Positions 9,666 through 19,624 of a stretch of 64,000 nt of DNA are shown one piece after another. Origin of the DNA: Microcoleus sp. FACHB-68 (lineage in GTDB: Bacteria; Cyanobacteriota; Cyanobacteriia; Cyanobacteriales; Oscillatoriaceae). Location: NCBI RefSeq assembly GCF_014695715.1, contig NZ_JACJOT010000006.1, positions 1 to 64,000 on the forward strand, in the 5' to 3' direction. The translations under genes and the position numbers were made by a program. Every line of letters begins with the position of its first letter. The first letter of the stretch is position 1. The notes under the pieces were generated by a model, which saw nothing but the letters and a program-made list of their open reading frames with translations, did not search any database and was not told where the DNA came from.

Positions 9666-9877
9666 AATTGAGCTAAATTTTACAAATCGAAATTCCCGTT
9701 CTTAGAATACTGAACCTCATTGCCGAACCTTCCAGGTTTTTAAATTTTAGGTTGGAGATTTTAGACCGGGAGAGGCAATTAAGAATGGAGAGAAAAAAGA
9801 GAAGAAGCCAGAATAAAATGTTAATAATCTATCCTGACTTCTAACAATTAGTTGTGAGATTTGAAGTGAGCGCTCAC

Positions 9878-11701
9878 TTAGGCGGGGTAGATCCGCAAGC
9901 GCCGGTTTGGCTCTTCGCCAAAACTCGAAGACTTGAGCCGGTAATGCTCAACCAACTCGTGTTGCATCTTGCGGACTTTAGGAGAGCGAGGCAGTAACTC
10001 CACCGGCTGCCCTTTAGGAATCACAATTTGCTCCACAGCAAGGCGTGCTTCTTCCAGTGCTTCAATCTCATCTTCACTGCCGTTGTGGGCAAAGAGGCTG
10101 AGTTCTGCCATATCAGGACTGCTGGGGTCGTCCATATCCAGCAACCGCCTGAGTGCGCGAGTAATTTGGGGAATACTGCTCGATTTAATCGTATAAATCG
10201 GCAGATGCCGAGCTTTGGAAATGTGCCGTAACTTAGACTGGTTTTTGATATGGGAACGCAGCGCCAAAATTGCATCCGCACCGTCTATATCTTTCGTTAG
10301 CACCACCGGCAACTTCAGCACCCGAATCACTTGCTCTAGTTGATGCCGGCTCACCGCATAGGGATAAACGTGCAGCGGCAAATCTTCCCCATTCGGGCCG
10401 GCAGTCCCGCCAAAGTCGTCGGCATCGTCGAGTTGCATTCTGCCAAAACTACTAGGCTGCAGAGAAGCATCCAGCAGTTGCTCAAAATACTTCTCCTCCG
10501 ACAAATCCCCAACCTCTCGCAGCACCGGCACCGGCGTCATTTGCCCCGAAGCTCGCCAGCCGGTGTTCCCTCGTACCGGCGTCACCGAGCGCGATGGCGG
10601 AGCCGCCGGCACACTGGGCAACTCCCGCGTAATCGTCACCTTGCCGGTTTCGCTCACTGTCCTGGTTTGCGGATTCGGTTGCCGGCCTCGCAGTAAATTA
10701 TCCACCGTTTCCGCAACTTGCTCGTGCACCACCCAACGCTCACGTTCCAGCATTTCCACCGCAATCTCAAACGTTGGCGGTGCCTTACGTTCCAGCACCG
10801 TTTTTTGAGAACCCCGGCGTCTCGCCTCTTCATCTCCCAGCGTCACCGCCTGGATACCGCCGATCAGATCCGCCAGGGTCGGGTTTTTAATCAAATTTTC
10901 AATTTGATTCCCGTGAGCCGTGCCAACCAACTGCACGCCGCGCTCAGCAATCGTGCGAGCCGCCTGCGCTTCCAATTCCGTGCCAATTTCATCAATCACG
11001 ATGACTTCTGGCATATGGTTTTCCACCGCTTCAATCATCACGTGATGCTGAAGTTCTGGACGCGAAACCTGCATCCGGCGAGCGCGACCGATTGCGGGGT
11101 GGGGAATATCGCCATCACCGGCAATTTCATTCGAGGTGTCAATAATCACCACCCGCTTGTTTAATTCATCTGCCAGCACCCGCGCAATTTCCCGCAGCGC
11201 CGTAGTTTTGCCCACACCGGGGCGACCGAGCATTAAAATTGATTGGCCGGTTTCCACCAAGTCGCGGATCATGCCAATCGTCCCAAAAACGGCTCGCCCG
11301 ACGCGACAAGTCAAGCCAATCACTTCACCGGCACGATTCCGCATCGCACTAATTCGGTGCAAGGTTTGCTCGATGCCGGCTCGGTTATCACCGCTAAAGT
11401 GGCCCACTCGCTCAATGCAATGAATCAGGTCGGCTTTGGAAACCGGCGTCTGAGACAGGTACTCTGCCGTACCTGGAAAGCGAGCCTCTGGGAGCCGGCC
11501 CACATCCATCACCACCTCGATTAATTTGCTTAGCTGGGGGTGTTGCTCCAGCGGCAAGCGAATTTCTTCGGGCAAAATGTCTAGTAATTTATTCAGATCG
11601 TCTGTAATTTGCATGCTGCCTATAGCGACTTCGTCAACCAAAACCGGCGATTCTTGATTGGCTTGCGTGTCAGAGAGATTCACACCGTTGGAATGCACCA
11701 T
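9878..11701 (-). CDS. AAA ATPase with C-terminal R3H domain (Ycf45-like)
   Basis: Cyanobacterial/plastid Ycf45-type protein, related to SpoIIIAA-like ATPases. The ATPase domain (about 40-310) has Walker A GRPGVGKTT at 159-167 and Walker B VIVIDEIG at 233-240. A Pro-rich linker (about 340-395) leads to a second region (440-560), and the C-terminus (about 577-607) is a single-stranded nucleic-acid-binding R3H motif, with the conserved His in RKMQHELVEHY and GEEPNRR. The molecular job is not established; nucleic-acid-dependent ATPase activity is the family inference. It lies 77 bp downstream of ldpA on the same strand, so co-transcription is possible. Confidence 0.9.
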   Translation of the reverse strand: MVHSNGVNLSDTQANQESPVLVDEVAIGSMQITDDLNKLLDILPEEIRLPLEQHPQLSKLIEVVMDVGRLPEARFPGTAEYLSQTPVSKADLIHCIERVGHFSGDNRAGIEQTLHRISAMRNRAGEVIGLTCRVGRAVFGTIGMIRDLVETGQSILMLGRPGVGKTTALREIARVLADELNKRVVIIDTSNEIAGDGDIPHPAIGRARRMQVSRPELQHHVMIEAVENHMPEVIVIDEIGTELEAQAARTIAERGVQLVGTAHGNQIENLIKNPTLADLIGGIQAVTLGDEEARRRGSQKTVLERKAPPTFEIAVEMLERERWVVHEQVAETVDNLLRGRQPNPQTRTVSETGKVTITRELPSVPAAPPSRSVTPVRGNTGWRASGQMTPVPVLREVGDLSEEKYFEQLLDASLQPSSFGRMQLDDADDFGGTAGPNGEDLPLHVYPYAVSRHQLEQVIRVLKLPVVLTKDIDGADAILALRSHIKNQSKLRHISKARHLPIYTIKSSSIPQITRALRRLLDMDDPSSPDMAELSLFAHNGSEDEIEALEEARLAVEQIVIPKGQPVELLPRSPKVRKMQHELVEHYRLKSSSFGEEPNRRLRIYPA

Positions 11702-11778
11702 AGATGATTTGCGTTGAAAATTATGGCATTAAATGAAAAGAGTAGAAGCTGAGAAGTTAGCACTCGATATTTGCTAAA

Positions 11779-13014
11779 TCATGGGAATTTGCTAAGCGAG
11801 GGTTGGTGCAATTTTATGGGTAATTTGAGTTGATTAACCAAAGAATCTGCCAGACTCACAGCTTCCCAAAGCAATTCGGGTGTGTCTTCTAGACGGGCGA
11901 GTTGGGTTCCTTGCTCAGATGCAGCCACTGGAAAGGCTTGAGTGATGGGTTCTAATTGCTCTAAGACGGGTGAGAGCAAAACACGGGCATAACTGCCGTA
12001 AGCGATGCCGGCGATGTGTGAAGGCAAGCGACAAGGTTCTTCCCCGCTGGCTGTTCCCTCACGTTTGAGTAAACCGGCAGCTTTGAGCTTTGCAACCGTA
12101 TGGCCATTCGTGCCACCGGCTAGCTGGACGTAGCCCGGTAAGCCGGCTGCTAAGACTTTCTGGCCGAGTTTTACGGCGGCGCGAGTCGTGCCGTCGCCAA
12201 TGTCGCCACTCATGGGACGCCCATCGGTTTGCCAGATTAACGGGCATGGCAGCGGCGAAATTAGCTCGTAGAGCGCGTGCAGGTAGTCAATCAGTCCTTC
12301 ACCATCGCCACAGCTAATGGCGACTAGCTTCAACTTACCAACCCACGGGGCGATCGCATCCCAAAGCCTGCGAAAATCCTCCACACGCCCCACTTGTGTG
12401 TGAATTTCTACGGCGTCCACATCGGTTGCCAGCACCATTGGCGCGACTGCTGCCGGTGTGGCGACATAAGAACGAGTGACAATCTGCTGAATCGGGCAAA
12501 CCGGCAAACACCGGCCACAACCGTAGCACTGCTGGTCGATGACCCCAGAAAAACCTGGCTCAACGTTAAGATTTTGAATGTGAGAGGTTTTCTGATGTTT
12601 GCCACTCCCGCTTTTTCCTCGCGCATCTGCGTCTTGGAAGACAATTGCTTGTGCTGGACAAATGCTTTCGCAGGGACGAGGGCAGTCAGCGGGACAAGCC
12701 GCTGGGTTAAATTCTGCTTTGCGAAAGTGAGGATCTTCCCCATCGTTCAAGCTCACCATTAGCCACGGACGCTTGCTGTCTTTAAACCCTCGCCTTCGGG
12801 CTGCCGGTGCCAACGCTTCGGCACTCTGTAGGGCTTCTTGAGCTGCCGCAATGACAGCTGGATCTGCTGCCACATCGATGCAGTCAGCGCCGGCTAGGCT
12901 ATAGGCCAAAGTCAAATTCCGAACAGCAGGGAGATGCTGGAAGCTCGCGCCGCAAATGAGCTTGAACCAGTGGCCTTGTTTTAAAGAGTTTAGGGGATAG
13001 TACAGATTGCTCAC
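11779..13014 (-). CDS. ldpA: Iron-sulfur circadian input protein LdpA
   Basis: Light-dependent period protein: a redox-active Fe-S protein that in Synechococcus elongatus passes metabolic/redox information to the Kai clock. The opening (GHWFKLICGASFQHLP) and the alternating alpha/beta body match LdpA. Two four-cysteine clusters are visible: Cys107, 111, 115 and 119 (CPADCPRPCESIC) and Cys163, 166, 169 and 173 (CYGCGRCLPVC), the second a typical 4Fe-4S ferredoxin motif. Length 411 aa is somewhat more than the best-known LdpA, owing to a Ser/Gly-rich insert near 130-150 and a C-terminal tail. The R3H-ATPase gene follows on the same strand. Confidence 0.9.
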   Translation of the reverse strand: MSNLYYPLNSLKQGHWFKLICGASFQHLPAVRNLTLAYSLAGADCIDVAADPAVIAAAQEALQSAEALAPAARRRGFKDSKRPWLMVSLNDGEDPHFRKAEFNPAACPADCPRPCESICPAQAIVFQDADARGKSGSGKHQKTSHIQNLNVEPGFSGVIDQQCYGCGRCLPVCPIQQIVTRSYVATPAAVAPMVLATDVDAVEIHTQVGRVEDFRRLWDAIAPWVGKLKLVAISCGDGEGLIDYLHALYELISPLPCPLIWQTDGRPMSGDIGDGTTRAAVKLGQKVLAAGLPGYVQLAGGTNGHTVAKLKAAGLLKREGTASGEEPCRLPSHIAGIAYGSYARVLLSPVLEQLEPITQAFPVAASEQGTQLARLEDTPELLWEAVSLADSLVNQLKLPIKLHQPSLSKFP

Positions 13015-13252
13015 CCCTATATGCTAATCCGCCCGTGAAAAAATTGGGAGGTCGGGGCAAAAATTTACTTTGGCTGGGGTTGCCGGTTTCGATGCCTCAA
13101 TCTCTTGCGATTAACATTGTTTGCAAAACTTGGGTTGCTCAGTGCCGGTGTGGATACCAAGGGCTGAATGAAATCGGGCATTTTATAATATATTCGACCA
13201 CTGTCTCACTTTTTTGGACTCTTTTCTCCACTTTAATTGAGGCAGATATTAG

Positions 13253-13747
13253 GAAGCCGCACCCCACGCTCACCGAAATCTTGAATACATCCTGCCCGAT
13301 GCTGCCGGCGCACAGCAGGCATTAATTTGGGCACAGGAAGGTTCTAAAGCGGTAGCGCAAACGTTGGAGGGGATGTCAACTCTGCAAGAAAAAGTCACAG
13401 CACTAACGGTTCAAATTCTACTATTGAATGAGCAAATGAACCTGATCGGAAATAGTTCAAGTTTGGTGAGTGAGCTAGCCGGCCAAACGAATATGTTAAC
13501 GCTGAATGCAGCAGTTGAAGCAGTGCGTGCCGGCGACCAAGGAAAAGGCTTTGCCGTTGTTGCCGGTGAAATTCGCAAACTTGCAACTCAGAGCAAACAA
13601 TCAGCCCAAAAAATTAACGCCCTCATTCAAGATATCCAAATTACCATCAATTCCAAGATTAAGCTAACAGACAACAGCGCCAGGACTGTATTTTTTACGC
13701 AACCCTGTTTTGCGATACAACCAGCCTCAGTAAACTTGTCTGGTTAG
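13253..13747 (+). pseudogene. Methyl-accepting chemotaxis protein, truncated signalling-domain fragment
   Basis: The frame is open from a stop at 13250-13252 and has no good start; only TTG at 13364 is usable. The protein matches the cytoplasmic signalling tip of a chemoreceptor: [19 protein letters not shown], then [35 protein letters not shown] and a helix ending near 13690. There is no sensory, membrane or HAMP part before it, and the last 15-20 residues ([11 protein letters not shown] onward) do not continue the coiled coil. It therefore looks like a remnant of a receptor gene that lost both ends. It could only be functional as a soluble fragment, which I think unlikely. Confidence 0.7.
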
Positions 13748-13786
13748 CCGAAAAATTATATTCAGATTTGTTAGCGATTCAGTGAC

Positions 13787-14515
13787 TTAATCACTGACTA
13801 TTGTTGATAGAGGTTTTCCCATGAGTGGCACTAAGCCGGCACCGATGAGCAAACCAACTCCATGCGCCCAGTAACCGATTCCTTGAAAGTTCACACCTCC
13901 GACCACGAGCAGTTGACCAATGCTGTAAAATAGCTGCTGAATAAACCATAATATTGAGTATAAGAAAGCCGGAATTTCCATTGGAATAAATACAACAACT
14001 AGCGGCAAAATACTGTCAATCTTTGCTTTGGAAAACTTCACAAGATACGCGCCTAAAACTCCAGCAATGGCTCCATTAGCCCCCACTAAAGGTACTGAGA
14101 GTGCCGGCTCTACCAAAATTTGCACAATGCCGGTTAAAAGCCCGCAAATGAGATAAAATCCCAGAAATCGCCCATGTCCTAAAAGCTCCTCCACTCTTTT
14201 ACCAAACACCCATAAAAACAGTAAGTTTCCCAAGATTTGGCTAAAGCTGCCGTGAAGAAAAATCCCTGAGAGGAGGGAACGGGAAGACATGAATAGCAAG
14301 ATGAACCAAGCAGCCGGATTTCCCGATGCTATCGCATCTTTCGCTACAGCGTGCAAACGTGCCGGTACGACTCCCCAACTTAAGAGAAAATCACTTAACT
14401 CACCGGCAACTTCTAGTTTCAGTTCCCAAAAAAATAAAGCAATTGTAAAACCAATCAGCAAGTAAGTAACAAGTGGAAACCGGCTGTTCGGAAGATTATC
14501 AGAAATCGGAATCAT
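13787..14515 (-). CDS. Rhomboid-family membrane protein, predicted pseudoprotease
   Basis: Integral membrane protein with about six helices and clear rhomboid landmarks: HGSFSQILGN at 88-97, the GKRVEELLGHGRFLGFYL loop near 105-122, GANGAIAGVLGAYL at 145-158 and WAHGVG around His218. In active rhomboids the fourth-helix motif is GxSG with a nucleophilic Ser; here codon 147 (14075-14077) is AAT, Asn. The usual second His of HxxxN is Gln93, while Asn97 and the catalytic-dyad His218 remain. It therefore keeps the fold but should not cleave peptide bonds, like iRhom-type proteins that bind or escort clients. Its ATG overlaps the stop of the upstream nine-PAS kinase by 4 bp, implying translational coupling. 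Confidence 0.88.
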   Translation of the reverse strand: MIPISDNLPNSRFPLVTYLLIGFTIALFFWELKLEVAGELSDFLLSWGVVPARLHAVAKDAIASGNPAAWFILLFMSSRSLLSGIFLHGSFSQILGNLLFLWVFGKRVEELLGHGRFLGFYLICGLLTGIVQILVEPALSVPLVGANGAIAGVLGAYLVKFSKAKIDSILPLVVVFIPMEIPAFLYSILWFIQQLFYSIGQLLVVGGVNFQGIGYWAHGVGLLIGAGLVPLMGKPLSTIVSD

Positions 14516-17500
14516 AACTTCATCTCAGGGCGGTGCTGATCAATCGGAATTTCAATGATAAACTCTGTGCCCCGACCAACTTGTGAAACACATTGCAACG
14601 AGCCTTTATGCTTCTCAACCACAATTTGATAACTAATTGCTAAGCCCAAACCCGTTCCTTTACCAATGGGTTTTGTTGTGAAGAAGGGATCAAAAAGTTT
14701 TTGTTGGGCGGACTCACTAATTCCATAACCATTGTCCGCAATGGAAATGATTAGTTTGTTTTTATTAACAAGAGAAGTCCGAATCCGAATTTGCCGGCTT
14801 TGCTGCAAAGAAGCACCTCGGCTGTCCCGTTCTTCCAAGGCATCTATTGCATTGGTGAGTAAATTCATAAACACTTGATTGAGTTGGCCGGCATAACACT
14901 CGACTAAAGGCAAATCGCCATATTCTTTAATCACCTCAATAGCAGGAGAAGTAGATTTCGCTCTGAGCCGGCTGTTCAAAATCATCAAGGTGCTGTCGAT
15001 TCCTTCATGAATATTAACCTCTTTCATTTGCGCTTCATCAAGGCGAGAGAAGTTTCTTAAAGAGCGCACAATTTCTTGAATTCGCTCAGCTCCCACTTTC
15101 ATCGAACCCAGCAATTTCGGCAAATCTTCTGCCAGAAATTCTAAATCAATATTTCTGATTTCATTCTCAATTTTAGCAGGCGGCTGGGGATAAACCTCCT
15201 GATAAAGTTGAAGAAGTTTCAACAAACCAAGCGCGTAATCCTGAGCCGGCATAATATTACCATAGATAAAGCTCACTGGATTGTTAATTTCGTGAGCAAC
15301 ACCGGCAACCAACTGCCCCAAGGAAGACATTTTTTCGCTCTGAATTAGCTGCGATTGAGTTTGTTGCAGCTCCCGCAAAGCGTGTTCTAACTCCAGACTT
15401 TTAGCTTGGGAAACTGCCGCAGCAACGCTCGTTTGCTCGTAAAGCCCAGCTTGGTCAATTGCAATGGCTAATTGGCCGGTAATTGCTCTTAATAATTCTC
15501 GTTCACTATCGCACCACGGACGAGGATGCGGCGAACGAATGCAAGCAATCACCCCCACTTCACCCGTCCGAGTGTGAACTGGAAAACTCAGGAATGAAGC
15601 AATTTCATGAGTGCGTAAGAACTCCTGAAAAACCGGCTCGTCAAGCGAGTCAACATCATCAATGCAAATTTCCTCCGCAGAGTCTACAACTTTTTGTCCT
15701 AACGGGCCGACATCGCTGGCGAGATACACACCCAAACGGCTGGGTGTTTCTGGAAGTCTGGATTCTTGAACCGTCTCCCAACAAGGAGAATTGATCATTA
15801 ACGCTTCATTCTTAATTCCCTCTGGACAATACCAACTGAAGTGACATCGCTCAACTTCTAGCAATTCCCGAATTGCATTAACAGTGGTTTTTAAAATCTC
15901 TGAAAGATTGAGAGATTGACGAATTTGACTGGTGAGCCGGTTAATCAGTTCCTCGCGTTGAGCGAGGGTGCGGAATTGTGCCTCACTTAGACGCAGCGCC
16001 TCTTCTGTCTGTACGCGCTCAGTAATATCTAAACCCAAAGAAATAATTCCCACAACTTGACCTTGCTCATCAGCAAGGGGAGTATTATGCCATTCACAAA
16101 TCAGCGCCCGCCCATCTTTCGTTATATTTTCGTTGATAGCATGAAATCCCCCCTTAAGTGATAGCAAACCGGCTTGAATTTGCTCGACGTTTTCTCTAGT
16201 AGTTTCTGAGATAATCAGTCCGAACAAACTGCGTCCGATCACTTCATCGGCACTGTAGCCAAAAATTTTCTCAGATGCGGGGTTCCACCCCACCACTGTC
16301 AGCTCTGGTGTTCCCCATTCAATGACAGCAAGCGGAGTTTGCTGAATCATCAATTCAAGTTTTTGGGCAGTCGCGCGACGTTCCGCTTCGGCGCGTTTGC
16401 GCTCTGTAATGTCGATGCCGTAGCCTATGCTACCAATCGCAATTCCCTCACTGTCTCTTTCCAGTGAAACGCATAGAAGCAGATCGAAGACTTCCCCAGA
16501 CTTGCGGAGCGCCTTGAATTCCTTTTCATAACTGCCTTGCTGCTCCAATAAGATAATGCTTAGGTTGTGCAGGCGCTCATGCTGATCGGCAGGGAAAAGC
16601 AAGCTAATAGGTTGACCAATGGTTTCTGCGGCTGTATAGCCATAGATTCGCTCAGCGCCCTTGTTCCATCTTGTGATATTGCCGATGAGGTCGGCTGTTA
16701 CCACTGAGTCATATAGTTGATCGAGCAGTTGCGCTTGCTGTTGCAATTCAATTTCTGCTCGTTTCCGCTCTGTGATATTCTCAACCATACCCAGCCAATA
16801 GCTGGGGTTGCCGTCCCGATCTCGCAGTAGCGTTTCTTTTAAACTGCCTAAGACAATTTCCTGATTTTTGGTAATGAAACGCTTTTCAAATTGAGAAGTT
16901 GCCAAAACGCCGGTTTTTATATCCTCACCCAATTTTAATTCTTGTGCCATGTCTTCTGGATGGCTAATTTGAGCGACTGACATTTCCAAAAGTTCGGATT
17001 CGCTATAATTTAACATCTCACACAAAGCATGATTTACTTTAACCAACTGATTCGTATTGACGTCAGATAAAGCAATCGCAATGGGAGCGCAATCAAAAAT
17101 TTTGCGGAAACGTTCTTCGCTCTCGGCAAGTGCAGCTTCTGCTTGTTTGCGTTCGGTAATTTCGATCACTATCAGCCCAATTGCAATGGGAGTATTATTC
17201 TCTGAGCGCAGGGGAATACAAGAAACCAGACACGTCCCCATCACTCCAGGCTGCCTGGGTGTTTCACCACAGATTTCAATATTGAGTATGGCTTCGCCCG
17301 TTGCTAGGATCTGCCGATAAATTGGTTCTACCTTGGGTGCGATATCGGGTAGGATTTCCGTCATCGTTTTGCCAATATGTTCTGCCACCGGCACGCCATT
17401 AATTGCTGCTAGGGTTTCGTTAATTTGCAAATAGCGCAAGTCGCTATTTAATATGGCAATGCCAACGGGTGCGTTGGCGATCAAGCTATTTAAAAGTTCT

Positions 17501-19548
17501 TGCTGTTGCGCCAGTTCTGCCTCTAATGCTTGCTGTTTGCTGATATCGCGTCCTTCTGCAATTAGCAAAACAACTGCTCCCGTCTCGTCAAGCACCGGCT
17601 TGAGGGAGAAATCAACCGTTATCACTTGATCTCCAGCACCGATAGCATTCACTTCATAACGGATAAGTTGGCCACTTGCAGCCTGAGCAATGGCAACTTT
17701 TAAGCGTTCTTGAGTTTGAGTGGAAAGCCTCCACCACGGTGTTTCCCAAAACAATTGACCGATCACATTTGCCGGCTCTATGCCGCCAAAATCGAGCGCT
17801 GTCTGGTTCGCTTGTGTAAGGGTGCCATCCGGTTTCAGCAACCCCACAAACTGGAACGACTGGTCGAAAATCGCCCGGAACCGCCTTTCACTGTCGCGCA
17901 GCGCTTGCTCTGCTAGCACCCGGTCGGTAATATCCGTAATGGCTCCAACATAGCCCAAAACCTCCCCGGCTTCCCCCGTCTCCGCAACTGCCTGACCGAA
18001 AACCCAAGCGACCTGGCCATCAAGCTTGGCAAAGCGATAATCTGATTGAAATGGCACATTTTGTTGCGTTGCTTGTTGCCATTCACTAAAAACACGCGCT
18101 CGGTCGTCGGGATGAATTGCGTTAGACCATCCATCTCCCCGCGCCTGTTCTGCTGAGAGGCTGGTAATTTCACGCCACCGTTCGTTGGTGTACAAACAGT
18201 TTCCTTGATTGTCAGTGTGAAAAATTCCCACCGGCAATAATTGTGTCAGGGTTTCATAGCGTCGCTGACTCTGGCGCAGTTGTGATTGAGCCTGTTGCCG
18301 GTAGGCAATTTCGCTCTGCAATTGTTCAATTGTTTGTCTTAATTCTGCAGTTCGTTCTTCAACGCGTTGTTCTAGTTGCTCATTGGCTTGTTGTAAGGCA
18401 ATTTGGGCTATTTTGCGCTCGGTGATGTCCATAACCGTGCCAAACAACCGCACCACTTTTTCCTCAATCAGTGTAGGTTCTACCTGAGCATAGAGGTAGC
18501 GAATACTACCATCCGAGCGAGTAATTCGATATTCAAACTTGCACGCTTTTCCCTCACGAATTATCCCGTTTATCCGTGCTTCCCAGTATTCTAAATCATG
18601 GGGATGAATAGCTTGCCGAAGTTCTAAATAAGTGGGCGCTCCTACGTTGGGATCGCGCCCGTAGATTCGGAAAATTTCATCAGACCAAGTGATCGTTTGG
18701 GTGATGACATCAAATTCCCAGTTGCCGACATGAGCAATTTTCTGAGCAGCTTTTAAGTCGGCTTCGCTTTTGTGAAGTTTTGCCTCGGCTATTTTGCGAT
18801 CTTGAATGTCCTCAATAACTTTAATTAAATACTTTAACTCTCCATTAAAATCGCGCATCAAAGAAACGGTTAAGTTAACCCAGACGGGAAAACCTTGTTT
18901 GTGAATATAGCGTTTTTCAATTGAATAAGTGGGAATTTCACCGGCAACAAGCCTGCGCTGAGACTCCCAATCAATATTTAAATCATCTGGATGAGTAATA
19001 TCCATCCAAGATAGAACTCGCAATTCTTCACCTGTGTAACCCACAATGTCACAAAACTTCCGGTTGAAGTGGGTAAACTGGCCTTGGGGATCGCTATGGG
19101 AAATTCCGACCGCTGCTTGCTCAAAAGTAGCAGTAAATAAGGCTTCCTTTTCTCTTAATAATTCGTTCTCTTTTGCCGGAGACGAGCAAGTGGGAATTAA
19201 GGAAAAAATCATCCCTCCAATGTCTCCATTGTCTTCGTGCCAGGGATGACTCACCCATGTTAGCTTTTCAGTTGTTTGGGATACTAATTCTGGATGGGAA
19301 ACTGTAGCCGGCGATCCCAGGAGGGTGACTCCATGTTCTTGACTTTCCTGCAACTCAGGGCGCGAATGAACCGGCATTCCAAAGTCTACGTGAAATTGCC
19401 GGCCAATTAGGTCAGAGTCTTCGAGTTTGTGAACTTGTACCCACTGCCGAGAGACTGCCAGATAGCGCATTTGGCGGTCTACCATTGCTACGGCATAAGG
19501 GAGATGTTCCAGAAAATGCCGAAATAACTCATGCTCGGAGGCGTACAT
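14512..19548 (-). CDS. Giant sensor histidine kinase with nine PAS domains and a GAF domain
   Basis: A 1678-residue cytoplasmic kinase. I count nine PAS/PAC units, starting near 1, 139, 250, 430, 560, 686, 815, 940 and 1060; most end in a DITERK-type PAC tail. A GAF domain (about 1200-1370) and short coiled coil precede HisKA with His1419 in VAHEINNP, then the ATPase domain (about 1530-1670) with the N box, IADNGYGIS and FTTKPIGKGTGLGL. No receiver or transmembrane segment is present. The core is nearly interchangeable with the kinases at 5469-8420 and 62406-64000. The stop overlaps the start of the rhomboid-like gene by ATGA, so the two are probably one operon. PAS ligands cannot be inferred from sequence alone. 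Confidence 0.95.
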   Translation of the reverse strand: MYASEHELFRHFLEHLPYAVAMVDRQMRYLAVSRQWVQVHKLEDSDLIGRQFHVDFGMPVHSRPELQESQEHGVTLLGSPATVSHPELVSQTTEKLTWVSHPWHEDNGDIGGMIFSLIPTCSSPAKENELLREKEALFTATFEQAAVGISHSDPQGQFTHFNRKFCDIVGYTGEELRVLSWMDITHPDDLNIDWESQRRLVAGEIPTYSIEKRYIHKQGFPVWVNLTVSLMRDFNGELKYLIKVIEDIQDRKIAEAKLHKSEADLKAAQKIAHVGNWEFDVITQTITWSDEIFRIYGRDPNVGAPTYLELRQAIHPHDLEYWEARINGIIREGKACKFEYRITRSDGSIRYLYAQVEPTLIEEKVVRLFGTVMDITERKIAQIALQQANEQLEQRVEERTAELRQTIEQLQSEIAYRQQAQSQLRQSQRRYETLTQLLPVGIFHTDNQGNCLYTNERWREITSLSAEQARGDGWSNAIHPDDRARVFSEWQQATQQNVPFQSDYRFAKLDGQVAWVFGQAVAETGEAGEVLGYVGAITDITDRVLAEQALRDSERRFRAIFDQSFQFVGLLKPDGTLTQANQTALDFGGIEPANVIGQLFWETPWWRLSTQTQERLKVAIAQAASGQLIRYEVNAIGAGDQVITVDFSLKPVLDETGAVVLLIAEGRDISKQQALEAELAQQQELLNSLIANAPVGIAILNSDLRYLQINETLAAINGVPVAEHIGKTMTEILPDIAPKVEPIYRQILATGEAILNIEICGETPRQPGVMGTCLVSCIPLRSENNTPIAIGLIVIEITERKQAEAALAESEERFRKIFDCAPIAIALSDVNTNQLVKVNHALCEMLNYSESELLEMSVAQISHPEDMAQELKLGEDIKTGVLATSQFEKRFITKNQEIVLGSLKETLLRDRDGNPSYWLGMVENITERKRAEIELQQQAQLLDQLYDSVVTADLIGNITRWNKGAERIYGYTAAETIGQPISLLFPADQHERLHNLSIILLEQQGSYEKEFKALRKSGEVFDLLLCVSLERDSEGIAIGSIGYGIDITERKRAEAERRATAQKLELMIQQTPLAVIEWGTPELTVVGWNPASEKIFGYSADEVIGRSLFGLIISETTRENVEQIQAGLLSLKGGFHAINENITKDGRALICEWHNTPLADEQGQVVGIISLGLDITERVQTEEALRLSEAQFRTLAQREELINRLTSQIRQSLNLSEILKTTVNAIRELLEVERCHFSWYCPEGIKNEALMINSPCWETVQESRLPETPSRLGVYLASDVGPLGQKVVDSAEEICIDDVDSLDEPVFQEFLRTHEIASFLSFPVHTRTGEVGVIACIRSPHPRPWCDSERELLRAITGQLAIAIDQAGLYEQTSVAAAVSQAKSLELEHALRELQQTQSQLIQSEKMSSLGQLVAGVAHEINNPVSFIYGNIMPAQDYALGLLKLLQLYQEVYPQPPAKIENEIRNIDLEFLAEDLPKLLGSMKVGAERIQEIVRSLRNFSRLDEAQMKEVNIHEGIDSTLMILNSRLRAKSTSPAIEVIKEYGDLPLVECYAGQLNQVFMNLLTNAIDALEERDSRGASLQQSRQIRIRTSLVNKNKLIISIADNGYGISESAQQKLFDPFFTTKPIGKGTGLGLAISYQIVVEKHKGSLQCVSQVGRGTEFIIEIPIDQHRPEMKL

Positions 19549-19624
19549 AAATCACTCAAGAAAGTTCTTTCTTGAGGATAATCAAATTCTCTCTAAATAG
19601 CGTTGAAAATTTAGTTGCTTTATA

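Noticed and set aside
10340-10696. 118-codon plus-strand frame opposite the R3H-ATPase gene
   Set aside because: Shadow of the minus-strand gene; Arg/His-rich complement, no ribosome site.
10718-11164. Long open frame opposite the R3H-ATPase gene
   Set aside because: It is antisense to a conserved ATPase, has a composition typical of the complement of coding sequence (His/Arg-rich) and no motif; a shadow frame.
13035-13325. 96-codon plus-strand frame before the chemoreceptor fragment
   Set aside because: No recognisable protein; it overlaps the receptor remnant in another frame and has random-looking composition.
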